A stretch of DNA of 64,000 nucleotides from Aureivirga marina (GTDB lineage Bacteria > Bacteroidota > Bacteroidia > Flavobacteriales > Flavobacteriaceae), in the NCBI RefSeq assembly GCF_015767265.1, contig NZ_JADPIB010000001.1, positions 558,001 through 622,000 of the forward strand, given 5' to 3'. The notes beneath the pieces are model-generated. The model was not told the DNA's origin and did not search any database. It saw only the letters and a list, made by a program, of their open reading frames with translations. The position numbers were made by a program, and so were the translations under genes. Below are positions 9,316 through 17,335 of this stretch, one piece after another (positions within the stretch are counted from its first letter, which is position 1; every line of letters starts with the position of its first letter).

Positions 9316-9337
9316 ATTTCAAAAATTTAATATTGTC

Positions 9338-9345
9338 CAAATTTA
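9338..9345 (-). promoter_or_regulatory. -7 box of the OmpA-type lipoprotein gene
   Basis: The minus strand reads TAAATTTG, an exact TAnnTTTG match, 22 bp before the ATG at 9315. Confidence 0.55.
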
Positions 9346-9412
9346 TAAAATATTAATATGGAAATTAGAAAATGTAATCATATTTAAGATTAATTTATGA
9401 TTAAATATCATG

Positions 9413-9420
9413 TATCTTTG
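9413..9420 (+). promoter_or_regulatory. -7 box of apbE
   Basis: TATCTTTG matches TAnnTTTG exactly and lies 38 bp before the ATG at 9459. Confidence 0.6.
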
Positions 9421-9458
9421 TTAAATGTTAAAGAACTTAAATCAAAACATTTCATAGT

Positions 9459-10463
9459 ATGAAAAAAATTATACTTCTGGTATTAACAATACTAATAATT
9501 TCCTGTAAACAAGATACTAAAAACGATTCAATTCTTCTAAAAGGAAATGCTTTAGGAACTACTTTTAACATTAAATATTTTGATACCGATCAAGTAAATT
9601 ATCTAAAAAGTGTAGATAGTATAATTAATGCTGTTAATAAATCTCTTTCCACTTATCACAAAGATTCTGACATTTCAAAAATCAATAAAGGAGATTCAAC
9701 AATAGTTGTAGATGAACTTTTTATTGAGAATATGGAAAAATCTAAAACAATACATGAAAACACTAACGGATTCTTTGATCCTACTGTTGGAATTCTTGTA
9801 AACGCATGGGGATTTGGCCCTGAAAAAGAATTGGAAAATTTAGATTCTACAAAAGTTGCCGAGCTTTTAAAATTTGTTGGATTAGAAAAAATTAAGCTTA
9901 AAAATGGAACAATAATTAAAGATTCAAAGCAAGTATATCTTGATTTTAATTCAATAGCCAAAGGTTATACAATTGATTTAATTGGCAGATTTTTAGAAAA
10001 AAAAGGAATTCATAATTATTTAGTAGAGCTTGGTGGAGAAGTACGAGCTAGAGGTAAAAACTTGGAAAAAGGTTCTTTTTGGGCAATTGCAATTGAAGAT
10101 CCAAACACGGACGGAACAAGAAGTTTTACAAAATATGTACAACTTAAAAATGAATCTATGGCTACTTCAGGTAATTATAGAAAATTTAAAAAGAATGATA
10201 AAGGTGAAAAATTTGTTCATACTATAAATCCTAAAACTGGTTTTGCTTATGAAAGTGATTTGATTAGTGCAACCGTAATCTCTGAAATTGATTGTGCTGA
10301 TGTTGATGCTTATGCTACAGCTTTTATGGCAATGGGATTAGATAGAACAAAAGAATTTTTAGAAAAACATAAAGAAATTAAAGCATTTTTAATTTATGTA
10401 GACGAAAATGAAAACTTAACGAATTTCACTTCTCCAAGTTTAAAAATTGAAGAAATACAATAA
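9459..10463 (+). CDS. apbE: FAD:protein FMN transferase (ApbE family), lipoprotein
   Basis: ApbE attaches FMN to a Thr or Ser of exported redox proteins such as the NqrB/NqrC subunits of the sodium pump. The 334-residue length is typical. A lipoprotein signal ends in LIISC, so it should face the periplasm. Family motifs seen are STYHKDSDISKIN, FFDPTVGILVNAWGFGP, DFNSIAKGYTID, ELGGEVRARG, and SMATSGNYR followed by HTINPKTG. The C-terminal Asp-containing segment ADVDAYATAF fits the Mg-binding site. No Nqr or other flavoprotein target is encoded in the window. Confidence 0.93.
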   Translation: MKKIILLVLTILIISCKQDTKNDSILLKGNALGTTFNIKYFDTDQVNYLKSVDSIINAVNKSLSTYHKDSDISKINKGDSTIVVDELFIENMEKSKTIHENTNGFFDPTVGILVNAWGFGPEKELENLDSTKVAELLKFVGLEKIKLKNGTIIKDSKQVYLDFNSIAKGYTIDLIGRFLEKKGIHNYLVELGGEVRARGKNLEKGSFWAIAIEDPNTDGTRSFTKYVQLKNESMATSGNYRKFKKNDKGEKFVHTINPKTGFAYESDLISATVISEIDCADVDAYATAFMAMGLDRTKEFLEKHKEIKAFLIYVDENENLTNFTSPSLKIEEIQ

Positions 10464-10480
10464 TGAACTTATAGAGATAA

Positions 10481-10513
10481 AAAAAGCATCTTATTTACTC
10501 TAAGATGCTTTTT
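10481..10513. terminator. Two-way terminator between apbE and the carbonic anhydrase gene
   Basis: AAAAAGCATCTTA (10481-10493) pairs perfectly with TAAGATGCTTTTT (10501-10513) around a 7-base loop. T runs are present on both strands, which suits the convergent gene pair. Confidence 0.8.
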
Positions 10514-10518
10514 GTATT

Positions 10519-11028
10519 TTAATGATGCCAAGAGGCATATTTGACATAATTATTGGCAATTCTATGGATTTCTCCTTCTAATAAATCCACATCTAGATCT
10601 TTAATTTTTTTAGCTGGCATTCCTGCATAAACACTTCCTGATTCTGCAACTGTTCCTTTTGTTAAAACAGCTCCTGCTGCAATAATTACATTTTCTTCAA
10701 TTATACAATCATCCATCACAATTGCTCCCATTCCAATTAAAACATTGTCTTTAACAGTACAACCGTGAACTAAAGCATTGTGACCAATAGAAACATTATT
10801 TCCAATTGTTGTTGGCGATTTTTGATAAGTTGCATGTATCACTGCTCCATCTTGAACATTTACTTTATTTCCCATTTTAATAAAGTGAACATCTCCGCGA
10901 ATTACAGCATTATACCAAACACTACAATCATCACCCATTGTTACATCTCCAACTATTACTGCGTTTTCTGCAACAAAACAATTTTCACCTATATGTGGTT
11001 TCTTTCCTAAAATTTCTTTGATTATCAT
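10519..11028 (-). CDS. Gamma-class carbonic anhydrase family protein
   Basis: This 169-residue left-handed beta-helix protein is of the YrdA/PaaY/gamma-carbonic anhydrase type. Hexapeptide repeats run through most of the chain (for example AVIVGDVTMGDDCSVW and NVLIGMGAIVMDDC). Candidate zinc histidines occur in VIHATY and in IGHNALVHGC, in the usual spacing for a trimer-interface metal site. Enzymatic activity is not proven for most of these proteins. It is the last gene of the thyA-2TM-folA set, starting 3 bp after folA. Confidence 0.9.
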   Translation of the reverse strand: MIIKEILGKKPHIGENCFVAENAVIVGDVTMGDDCSVWYNAVIRGDVHFIKMGNKVNVQDGAVIHATYQKSPTTIGNNVSIGHNALVHGCTVKDNVLIGMGAIVMDDCIIEENVIIAAGAVLTKGTVAESGSVYAGMPAKKIKDLDVDLLEGEIHRIANNYVKYASWHH

Positions 11029-11031
11029 GTT

Positions 11032-11517
11032 TTATTTTTTTTGATACGTTATAAAGCTAAAATCATATTCATTTTTAGCATCTGCAACATGATCTTCTTC
11101 AAAAACTGCTTCCCAATCATTTAAAGATATTTCAGGGAAAAAAGCATCTGCATCAAATGAATGATGAACATGTGTAATTTCTAAAACATCTGCAATATCC
11201 ATTGAAAGTCTATAAATCTCTCCTCCTCCAACTATATAAGGATTCTCATCATATTTTTCTGCTTCTTTTAAAGCTTCTTCTATATTTGAAACTATGATAC
11301 AACCTTCTGCTTTAAAATTTGGATTTCTAGTAATCACAATATTTGTTCTATTTGGCAAAGGTTTGTTCATCGATTCATAGGTTTTCCTTCCCATAATAAC
11401 TACATGTCCTGTAGTTAAATTTTTAAATCGTTTTAAATCTGTAGATAATTTCCAAATCAACTGGTTATCTTTTCCGAGTTCATTGTTTTTTCCTATCGCT
11501 GCAATTAATGTAATCAT
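11032..11517 (-). CDS. folA: Dihydrofolate reductase
   Basis: The enzyme reduces dihydrofolate to tetrahydrofolate with NADPH. The 161-residue length is typical. Visible motifs are the N-terminal ITLIAAIGKNNELGKDNQLIW, with the active-site acidic residue supplied later in the family pattern (DLKRFK), VVIMGRKTYES for NADPH binding, and YIVGGGEIYRL. It follows thyA and the 2TM gene on the same strand. This fits recycling of the dihydrofolate made by thymidylate synthase. Confidence 0.95.
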   Translation of the reverse strand: MITLIAAIGKNNELGKDNQLIWKLSTDLKRFKNLTTGHVVIMGRKTYESMNKPLPNRTNIVITRNPNFKAEGCIIVSNIEEALKEAEKYDENPYIVGGGEIYRLSMDIADVLEITHVHHSFDADAFFPEISLNDWEAVFEEDHVADAKNEYDFSFITYQKK

Positions 11518-11554
11518 GTTTTAATGAGGTTTTGTTTTTGATATTTCTCTTTCC

Positions 11555-11926
11555 TTATTCCATTTCTTCACCATCTTCTTTTTTCTTTGATATCTCGTCT
11601 TCTATAATTCTTTTTTCAATAGATTCTAATTTATTTTTATATTTATTGATCAATTTTTCTGTTTGCTCACGCTCCCATTTTTTCCCCATAAATTGTTGAG
11701 TAATAAAAACATTTATAAAGTGAAGTATCCAGAAGAACAACCAAACAAATACGACAACTTCATACCAATTTCCATATTCTTGTTTTCCGTAGTCAAAAAC
11801 TGTATTTCCTATGTACAAAAAAACAGAAACAATTACTAGAATTATCAAATGAACAAAAACTCCTTTTTTTTGTCTTACCCTTTTTCTCGCTGCTTCATAT
11901 AACTCATGCTGTTCCAGATTGTTCAT
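11555..11926 (-). CDS. 2TM domain-containing protein
   Basis: The 123-residue protein has a basic N-terminal helix (AARKRVRQKKG), two transmembrane segments near residues 23-42 and 57-75, and a charged C-terminal tail rich in Lys and Glu. This is the layout of the 2TM domain family (PF13239), seen alone or fused to histidine kinases in Bacteroidetes. Its function is unknown. It lies between thyA (45 bp upstream) and folA (37 bp downstream) on the same strand. Confidence 0.8.
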   Translation of the reverse strand: MNNLEQHELYEAARKRVRQKKGVFVHLIILVIVSVFLYIGNTVFDYGKQEYGNWYEVVVFVWLFFWILHFINVFITQQFMGKKWEREQTEKLINKYKNKLESIEKRIIEDEISKKKEDGEEME

Positions 11927-11971
11927 AGGATGTACTTTTTAAGTTTCTTCCTATAAATTTACTAAATATTT

Positions 11972-12796
11972 TTATACAGAAACAGCTCCTTTTATATGTG
12001 GATGTGCTTCATAATCCATTAATTTAAAATCATCATAAGTAAAATCAAAAATGCTTTTCACATCTTTATTTATCAGCATTTTTGGAAGTTTTTTAGGTTC
12101 TCTTGACAATTGTAATTCCATTTGTTCAAAATGATTATTATAAATATGTGCATCTCCAAAAGTGTGAATAAAATCACCTGGTTCATATCCTGTAACTTGA
12201 GCAACCATCAATGTTAGTAAAGCATAAGAAGCAATATTAAAAGGAACTCCTAAAAAGACATCAGCACTTCTTTGGTAAAGTTGACAAGAAAGTTTTCCAT
12301 CATTTATATAAAATTGAAAAAAAGCATGACAAGGAGGTAAAGCTGCTTTTCCATTTGCTACATTTTCAGCAAAAGAAACAGAAGTATCAGGAAGTACACT
12401 AGGATTCCAAGCAGAAACAATCATTCTTCTACTATTTGGATTTGTTTTTATGGTTTCAATTACTTCAGAAAGCTGATCAATTCCTTCGCTATTCCAATTT
12501 CTCCATTGGTGTCCGTAAACAGGACCTAAATCACCATTTTCATCTGCCCAAGCATCCCAAATCTTTACATTATTCTCTTTTAAATATGCAATATTTGTTT
12601 CTCCTTTGATAAACCAAAGTAACTCGTGAATAATTGATTTTAAATGTAATTTTTTAGTTGTAACCATTGGAAAACCTTCCGATAAATCAAAACGCATTTG
12701 ATAGCCAAAAACACTTTTTGTTCCTGTTCCTGTTCTATCTCCTTTTTGGTTTCCATTTTCTAAAATATGTTGTACTAAATCTAAATACTGTCTCAT
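11972..12796 (-). CDS. thyA: Thymidylate synthase
   Basis: ThyA makes dTMP from dUMP using methylenetetrahydrofolate, yielding dihydrofolate. The 274-residue protein carries the N-terminal [10 protein letters not shown] loop, the catalytic Cys in [12 protein letters not shown], the arginine dUMP-binding segment [32 protein letters not shown], and the C-terminal AVSV end typical of the family. It heads a four-gene set with a 2TM protein, folA and a carbonic-anhydrase-like gene. Confidence 0.97.
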   Translation of the reverse strand: MRQYLDLVQHILENGNQKGDRTGTGTKSVFGYQMRFDLSEGFPMVTTKKLHLKSIIHELLWFIKGETNIAYLKENNVKIWDAWADENGDLGPVYGHQWRNWNSEGIDQLSEVIETIKTNPNSRRMIVSAWNPSVLPDTSVSFAENVANGKAALPPCHAFFQFYINDGKLSCQLYQRSADVFLGVPFNIASYALLTLMVAQVTGYEPGDFIHTFGDAHIYNNHFEQMELQLSREPKKLPKMLINKDVKSIFDFTYDDFKLMDYEAHPHIKGAVSV

Positions 12797-12816
12797 GATA
12801 CTTTCTTTTTTGCATT

Positions 12817-12900
12817 AGGGATTGCAGCGACATCCTTTTGCTGCTTGCAGTTTTGCAGCAAAAGATATAGCGGAAAGCCCGACCCGATAGGGAAATGCCC
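12817..12900 (+). ncRNA. Copy A (short form) of a three-copy intergenic RNA-like element
   Basis: The 5' block AGGGATTGCAGCG is followed by a perfect hairpin TTTTGCTGC / GCAGCAAAA (12836-12844 with 12855-12863), the 3' block ATAGCGGAAAGCCCGACC, and a small CCC-gata-GGG hairpin. The same two blocks, in the same order and strand, occur near 28.2 and 40.1 kb. The long central insert of those copies is missing here. It lies between the start of thyA and the terminator of the nucleoside transporter gene. Confidence 0.5.
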
Positions 12901-12939
12901 AAACCGAGAAAATTATAACGTATGAATAAGGTACAAAAA

Positions 12940-12970
12940 AATGCCTTTTAAATAATAATTAAAAGGCATT
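12940..12970 (-). terminator. Terminator of the nucleoside transporter gene
   Basis: AATGCCTTTTAA (12940-12951) pairs perfectly with TTAAAAGGCATT (12959-12970) over a 7-base loop. A run of T follows on the minus strand. It starts 25 bp after the stop at 12996. Confidence 0.75.
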
Positions 12971-12995
12971 CTGAAATTTATTTTGAACAAAGTTA

Positions 12996-14393
12996 TTAAC
13001 CGATAATCATTCCAGCGATTGTTGCAGAAAGTAATGAGGCGATAGAACCTCCGATTAATGCTTTGATACCAAATTCTGATAATGTTTTTCTTTGGTTTGG
13101 TGCTAAAGAACCAATTCCTCCAATTTGAATTCCAATTGAAGCGAAGTTTGCAAATCCACACAGCATATAAGTTGCCATGATGATAGATTTGTTATATGTT
13201 AAATGAATTGCATTTGTAGCATTTTTAAGTTCTGCTAATTGGATATATCCGATAAACTCACTTGCGGCAAGTTTAATTCCTAATAATTGTCCCATTAACA
13301 TCATATCTTCTTTTGCTACACCAATTAACCACATTAGTGGAGAAAATACAAGTCCAAGAACTGATTCTAAAGAAAATTGTTTGTATGGCGTATTTGCAGC
13401 CATTAAATTATTCAATCCTGTCCAATCTCCAATCCATCCAAAAATCCCGTTAATCATTGCGATAAAAGCAACGAAAACCAATAACATCGCAGCAACATTT
13501 ACAGCTAATTTTAAACCTTCAGTTGTTCCATTTGCGATTGCATCAAGAATGTTTGAACCAATTTTGTCATGAGAAACTTTTACATCTGTATTGATTTCTT
13601 CAGTTTCAGGATAAAGCATTTTAGAAATAATTATTGCACCAGGTGCAGCCATTACTGAAGCAGCTAATAAATGTTTTGCATAGTGTAATTTCAAAGCAGG
13701 ATCATTTCCTCCTAAGAAACCAATATATGCAGCCAAAACACCTCCAGCCACAGTTGCCATTCCTCCTACCATTACAAGTAAGATTTCTGACTTTGTCATT
13801 TTTTCTAAATAAGCTTTAATCATTAAAGGAGCTTCTGTTTGTCCTAAGAAAATATTACCTGCAACAGATAAACTTTCTGAACCTGAAATATGAAGAAGTT
13901 TTGTAAAAAGCCATGCTAAACCTTTTACAACAATTTGAATAATTCCTAGGTAGAATAAAACAGAAGTTAAAGCAGAAAAGAAAATAATTGTAGGTAAAAC
14001 TTGAAAAGCAAAGATAAATCCAAAACTTTCTACATTCATCATTCCTCCTAAAAGGAACTCACTACCTGCTTTTGTATATTCTAAAACATTTACAAAAAGA
14101 CCACTTACTTTTTCGAATCCACTTTGTACGATTGGAACAGTAAGAATTCCGATTGCTAATAATAATTGTGCTGATAAACCAGCTCCAACAGTTTTCCAAT
14201 TAATTTTTTTACGGTTTGAACTTAAAATATATGCCAGACCGACTAAAGTTATCATTCCAATTACACCTCTTATTAAAGAGTTCATTGAAAATCCTTGGCT
14301 TTCAATTATTGGACTATTTGTAGCTGCTTCTTGAGCGTTTACAATAAAAATGTTAAAGAATAAAAAGATCGTTAGTAAGATTTTGCGTATCAT
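12996..14393 (-). CDS. Concentrative nucleoside transporter (NupC/CNT family)
   Basis: This 465-residue inner-membrane protein imports nucleosides with Na+ or H+. A cleavable-looking hydrophobic N-terminus (ending near VNAQEAA) precedes the usual CNT core. Signature segments are GMMNVESFGFIFAFQVLP, NIFLGQTEAPLMIKAYLEKMT and the C-terminal gate LCGFANFASIGIQIGGIGSLAP. The extra N-terminal segment of about 25 residues is common in Bacteroidetes members. It lies 14 bp downstream of the bifunctional-nuclease-family gene, so the two are probably co-transcribed. Nucleoside salvage fits the nearby thyA. Confidence 0.93.
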   Translation of the reverse strand: MIRKILLTIFLFFNIFIVNAQEAATNSPIIESQGFSMNSLIRGVIGMITLVGLAYILSSNRKKINWKTVGAGLSAQLLLAIGILTVPIVQSGFEKVSGLFVNVLEYTKAGSEFLLGGMMNVESFGFIFAFQVLPTIIFFSALTSVLFYLGIIQIVVKGLAWLFTKLLHISGSESLSVAGNIFLGQTEAPLMIKAYLEKMTKSEILLVMVGGMATVAGGVLAAYIGFLGGNDPALKLHYAKHLLAASVMAAPGAIIISKMLYPETEEINTDVKVSHDKIGSNILDAIANGTTEGLKLAVNVAAMLLVFVAFIAMINGIFGWIGDWTGLNNLMAANTPYKQFSLESVLGLVFSPLMWLIGVAKEDMMLMGQLLGIKLAASEFIGYIQLAELKNATNAIHLTYNKSIIMATYMLCGFANFASIGIQIGGIGSLAPNQRKTLSEFGIKALIGGSIASLLSATIAGMIIG

Positions 14394-14407
14394 CTTTACT
14401 TTGGGTA

Positions 14408-15031
14408 TTATTTAGATTTGCGTTTGTTAATTTCATCACGGATTTTCGCAGCAGTTTCATAATCTTCATTCGCTACTGCCTCATCCATCATTGTATTCAG
14501 TTCACTCAATGTTTTATGAGCATATTCATTTTCGGTAGTAGTTTCCTCTTGTGATGTATTCTCATCTTCAAATTCTTCTAAAGAATACGGATCATCGTCA
14601 GGGTTTGTTTCTTCTTTTTCTTTTAAATAGATACCAGCTTTATCTAAGATATTTTCGTAAGCGAAAATAGGGGCGTTGAATCGAGTTGCTAATGCAATTG
14701 CATCTGAAGTTCTTGCATCAATAATTTCTTCGATTCCATCTCTTTCACAAATTAAACTAGAATAAAAAACTCCATCCACAAGTTTATGAATTATAACTTG
14801 ACGTATTGCAATCATAAATCTGTCTGCAAAACTTTTAAATAAATCGTGTGTAAGTGGTCTTGGAGGTTTTATCTCTTTTTCTAATGCAATTGCGATTGAT
14901 TGTGCTTCAAATGCTCCTATGACAATAGGAAGTGTGCGACTACCTTCTACTTCGGAAAGTACAAGTGCGTATGCGCCACTTTGCGTTTGACTATATGAAA
15001 TCCCTTTTATTGTTAGGCGTACTAAACTCAT
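14408..15031 (-). CDS. Bifunctional nuclease (DUF151) family protein with UVR motif
   Basis: The 207-residue protein has an N-terminal DUF151/BFN domain (about residues 10-130). Family segments seen are GAYALVLSEVEGSRTLPIVIG, FEAQSIAIALE and DARTSDAIALATRFNAPI. An acidic low-complexity linker of Asp, Glu and Thr follows, then a short UvrB/UvrC-type C-terminal motif (LNTMMDEAVANEDYETAAKIRDE). Plant and archaeal relatives have DNase/RNase activity, but for bacterial members the role is open. It is the first gene of a pair with the nucleoside transporter. Confidence 0.88.
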   Translation of the reverse strand: MSLVRLTIKGISYSQTQSGAYALVLSEVEGSRTLPIVIGAFEAQSIAIALEKEIKPPRPLTHDLFKSFADRFMIAIRQVIIHKLVDGVFYSSLICERDGIEEIIDARTSDAIALATRFNAPIFAYENILDKAGIYLKEKEETNPDDDPYSLEEFEDENTSQEETTTENEYAHKTLSELNTMMDEAVANEDYETAAKIRDEINKRKSK

Positions 15032-15065
15032 GTATCTTAATTTTATACGAGTAAATTTTATGATA

Positions 15066-15119
15066 AAAAAAGCTGTCTAATTAAAGGGAAATGACTTCAA
15101 AAAATTAGACAGCTTTTTT
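15066..15119 (-). terminator. Terminator of the etf operon
   Basis: AAAAAAGCTGTCTAATT (15066-15082) pairs perfectly over 17 bp with 15103-15119 around a 20-base loop, with A/T tails on both sides. It lies 22 bp after the etfA stop. Confidence 0.8.
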
Positions 15120-15140
15120 GAGGGTGCAATTTACTAAAAA

Positions 15141-16103
15141 TTATGCGTTATTTGCTTTAAATTCCTTTAATTTCTCAATTAATTTTGGAACTACTTCAAA
15201 AGCATCCCCTATAATACCATAATCTGCAGCCTTAAAGAAAGGTGCTTCTGGGTCTGTATTAATTACTACTTTCACCTTAGAAGCATTAATTCCAGCTAAA
15301 TGTTGGATTGCTCCAGAAATACCAATCGCGATATATAAATTTGCTGCAACTTGTTTTCCTGTTTGTCCTACGTGTTCTTCGTGTGAACGCCATCCTAAAT
15401 CAGAAACTGGTTTAGAACAAGCTGTTGCTGCACCAAGTACGTCTGCTAATTCTTCGATCATTCCCCAGTTTTCAGGTCCTTTTAATCCTCTTCCTCCTGA
15501 AACTACGATGTCAGCATCTGCGATAGAAACTTTTCCAGTAGATTTCTCAACGCTTTCTACTGAAATTCCACTATCTGCTAATGAAGGTACAAAATCTTCT
15601 TCAGTTCCAGAAACATTATTTTCTACTACTCCAAATGAGTTTTTAGCTAAACCGATTAATTTAACTGATGTAGAAATTTCTGTATGATTAAATGCTTTGT
15701 TTGAAAAAGCTTTTCTTTTAACTACAAAAGGTGAAATTGATTCTGGTAAAGCAACAACGTTTGAAGCATAACCAGCTTCTAAATTTACAGCAGCGATTGG
15801 CGCTAAGTAAACTCCATTACTACTTGAATCAATAACTACAACCTCAGCATTTTCTTTTTTTGCAGCTTCACTTACGATTCCTGCATAAACTTTAGCATCA
15901 AAGTTTTTTAAAGCATCATTTTTTACGCTTAAAACTTTTTCTGCTCCATAATTATATAATACTGAATTATCTTCAGCATTAATTGTTAAAGCAACTAAAT
16001 TAGTTCCTAATTGCTCTGCAACTTTCTTCGCATAAGAAGTAGCTTCTAAAGCAACTTTTTTAAATTTTCCTTCTGATGTTTCGGCTAAAACTAAAACAGA
16101 CAT
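15141..16103 (-). CDS. etfA: Electron transfer flavoprotein, alpha subunit
   Basis: EtfA forms a heterodimer with EtfB and carries the FAD that takes electrons from acyl-CoA and other dehydrogenases. The 320-residue protein has an N-terminal alpha/beta domain and the C-terminal FAD domain. In the latter, VVSGGRGLKGPENW, CSKPVSDLGWR, HVGQTGKQVAANLYIAIGISGAIQHL and VINTDPEAPFF are family signatures. It follows etfB by 56 bp and the operon ends at a strong terminator. Confidence 0.96.
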   Translation of the reverse strand: MSVLVLAETSEGKFKKVALEATSYAKKVAEQLGTNLVALTINAEDNSVLYNYGAEKVLSVKNDALKNFDAKVYAGIVSEAAKKENAEVVVIDSSSNGVYLAPIAAVNLEAGYASNVVALPESISPFVVKRKAFSNKAFNHTEISTSVKLIGLAKNSFGVVENNVSGTEEDFVPSLADSGISVESVEKSTGKVSIADADIVVSGGRGLKGPENWGMIEELADVLGAATACSKPVSDLGWRSHEEHVGQTGKQVAANLYIAIGISGAIQHLAGINASKVKVVINTDPEAPFFKAADYGIIGDAFEVVPKLIEKLKEFKANNA

Positions 16104-16159
16104 AATTTTTTAATTTTTTATGATAAATAGCTTAAAGCTAGATTTCTTCGATTTGACAA

Positions 16160-16906
16160 TTAGATTACTTTCGCTTCGTTGTGTAATAAATTGATTAATT
16201 CATCAATATTATCTGCATCAACTAATTTTACAGCTCCTTTTGCTGCTGGCTTCTCAAATTTTTGTGAAGATGTCATTGCTGAAGCGTCAACTGGTTCTAC
16301 AACAGCTAAAGGTTTTTTTCTAGCCATCATAATTCCTCTCATGTTTGGAATACGTAGATCTTTTTCTTCTACAACTCCTTTTTGTCCTGCAACAACTAAT
16401 GGTAATGAAGCTTTTAAAGTTTCTTCTCCTCCGTCAATTTCTCTAATTAATTTAGCATCTGTACCTTCAACTTCAATTCCGATACAAGCGTTCACGAAGT
16501 TAAATCCTAATAATGAAGCTAAAATTCCTGGAACCATTCCTCCATTATAGTCAATAGATTCTCTTCCTGCTAAAACTAAATCATAACCTCCATTTTTTAC
16601 AACCTCAGCTAATTGCTTTGCAACAAAAAATCCGTCTGTTGCTTCTGCATTTACTCTAATAGCATCATCAGCTCCAATAGCTAAAGCTTTACGTAAAGTT
16701 GGTTCAGTTGAAGCATCTCCAACATTTACAACTGTTACTGTAGCTCCTTGCTTTTCTTTAAACCACATAGCTCTTGTAAGCATAAACTCATCATGTGGAT
16801 TAATTACATATTGGATACCATTTGTATCGAACTTTGAATCGTTATCTGTAAAGTTGATTTTTGAAGTCGTATCTGGAACATGACTAATACAAACCAATAT
16901 TTTCAT
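16160..16906 (-). CDS. etfB: Electron transfer flavoprotein, beta subunit
   Basis: EtfB binds AMP and completes the electron transfer flavoprotein with EtfA. The chosen start gives MKILVCISHVPDTTSKI, the usual N-terminus of flavobacterial EtfB. An ATG two codons earlier (16912) is also possible. The 248-residue length is normal. Signature segments are NPHDEFMLTRA, LAIGADDAIRV, VLAGRESIDYNGGMVPGILA and the recognition-loop region IPNMRGIMMARKKPL. It is the first gene of the operon. A structured inverted repeat lies 50-125 bp upstream. Confidence 0.95.
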   Translation of the reverse strand: MKILVCISHVPDTTSKINFTDNDSKFDTNGIQYVINPHDEFMLTRAMWFKEKQGATVTVVNVGDASTEPTLRKALAIGADDAIRVNAEATDGFFVAKQLAEVVKNGGYDLVLAGRESIDYNGGMVPGILASLLGFNFVNACIGIEVEGTDAKLIREIDGGEETLKASLPLVVAGQKGVVEEKDLRIPNMRGIMMARKKPLAVVEPVDASAMTSSQKFEKPAAKGAVKLVDADNIDELINLLHNEAKVI

Positions 16907-16963
16907 TTTCAATATATATTTTGAAGATTTCTATTTAATTTTTCTGTGATTTAATGATAATCG

Positions 16964-17035
16964 CTACGAAGTTATGATTTTTTTTTATAAAACGATGAAA
17001 CTTACATTATTTCGTTTTATATCTATCATTCGTAG
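16964..17035. repeat. Nested inverted repeat upstream of etfB
   Basis: The outer arms are CTACGAA (16964-16970) and TTCGTAG (17029-17035). They extend inward with a 4-base bulge to TGAT/ATCA. The inner arms are TATAAAACGA (16986-16995) and TCGTTTTATA (17012-17021). Together they can fold into a two-tier hairpin of about 72 bases. Confidence 0.55.
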
Positions 17036-17305
17036 AAATTTCAATTTGGGGATTGCTGAAATGTCTCCTTTTTTGGTGCGTAACATCTATTTTTAAAGAA
17101 CTTTACACTATAAATAACTTCTGTTTTTTGTTATTTTTTCAATTGGCATCTTAAAGATATTTCCGTTTAAATTTTCGTCCTAAAGGTAGTTCTTTTCTAG
17201 CAAAAACTACTGATTTTAATCATGTCAATTAAAGAATTCCATATTTAATAATTTTTGCTTAGAAAAAATCTTAGATTTTAAATGTAAATGTGTATTATAA
17301 ATCCT

Positions 17306-17313
17306 TATTTTTG
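17306..17313 (+). promoter_or_regulatory. -7 box of pdhB
   Basis: TATTTTTG matches TAnnTTTG and lies 22 bp before the ATG at 17336. Its position inside the longer possible reading frame argues against a start at 17288. Confidence 0.6.
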
Positions 17314-17335
17314 TGATTTCATAAAGCAATTTAAA

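Larger units (their letters stand above)
16913..17335. other. 423-bp divergent regulatory region between etfB and pdhB
   Basis: It contains the nested inverted repeat at 16964-17035 near the etfB side and the TATTTTTG promoter box of pdhB at 17306-17313. No reading frame of interest or RNA gene is seen, and I cannot find an exact TAnnTTTG box reading toward etfB. Confidence 0.6.

Noticed and set aside
16179-16550. 123-residue plus-strand ORF inside etfB
   Set aside because: It is antisense to a clearly identified gene and has no independent signal.
17288-17335. Upstream extension of pdhB to an ATG at 17288
   Set aside because: The TATTTTTG promoter box lies inside it, and all E1-beta proteins begin at the MKTIQF-like segment.
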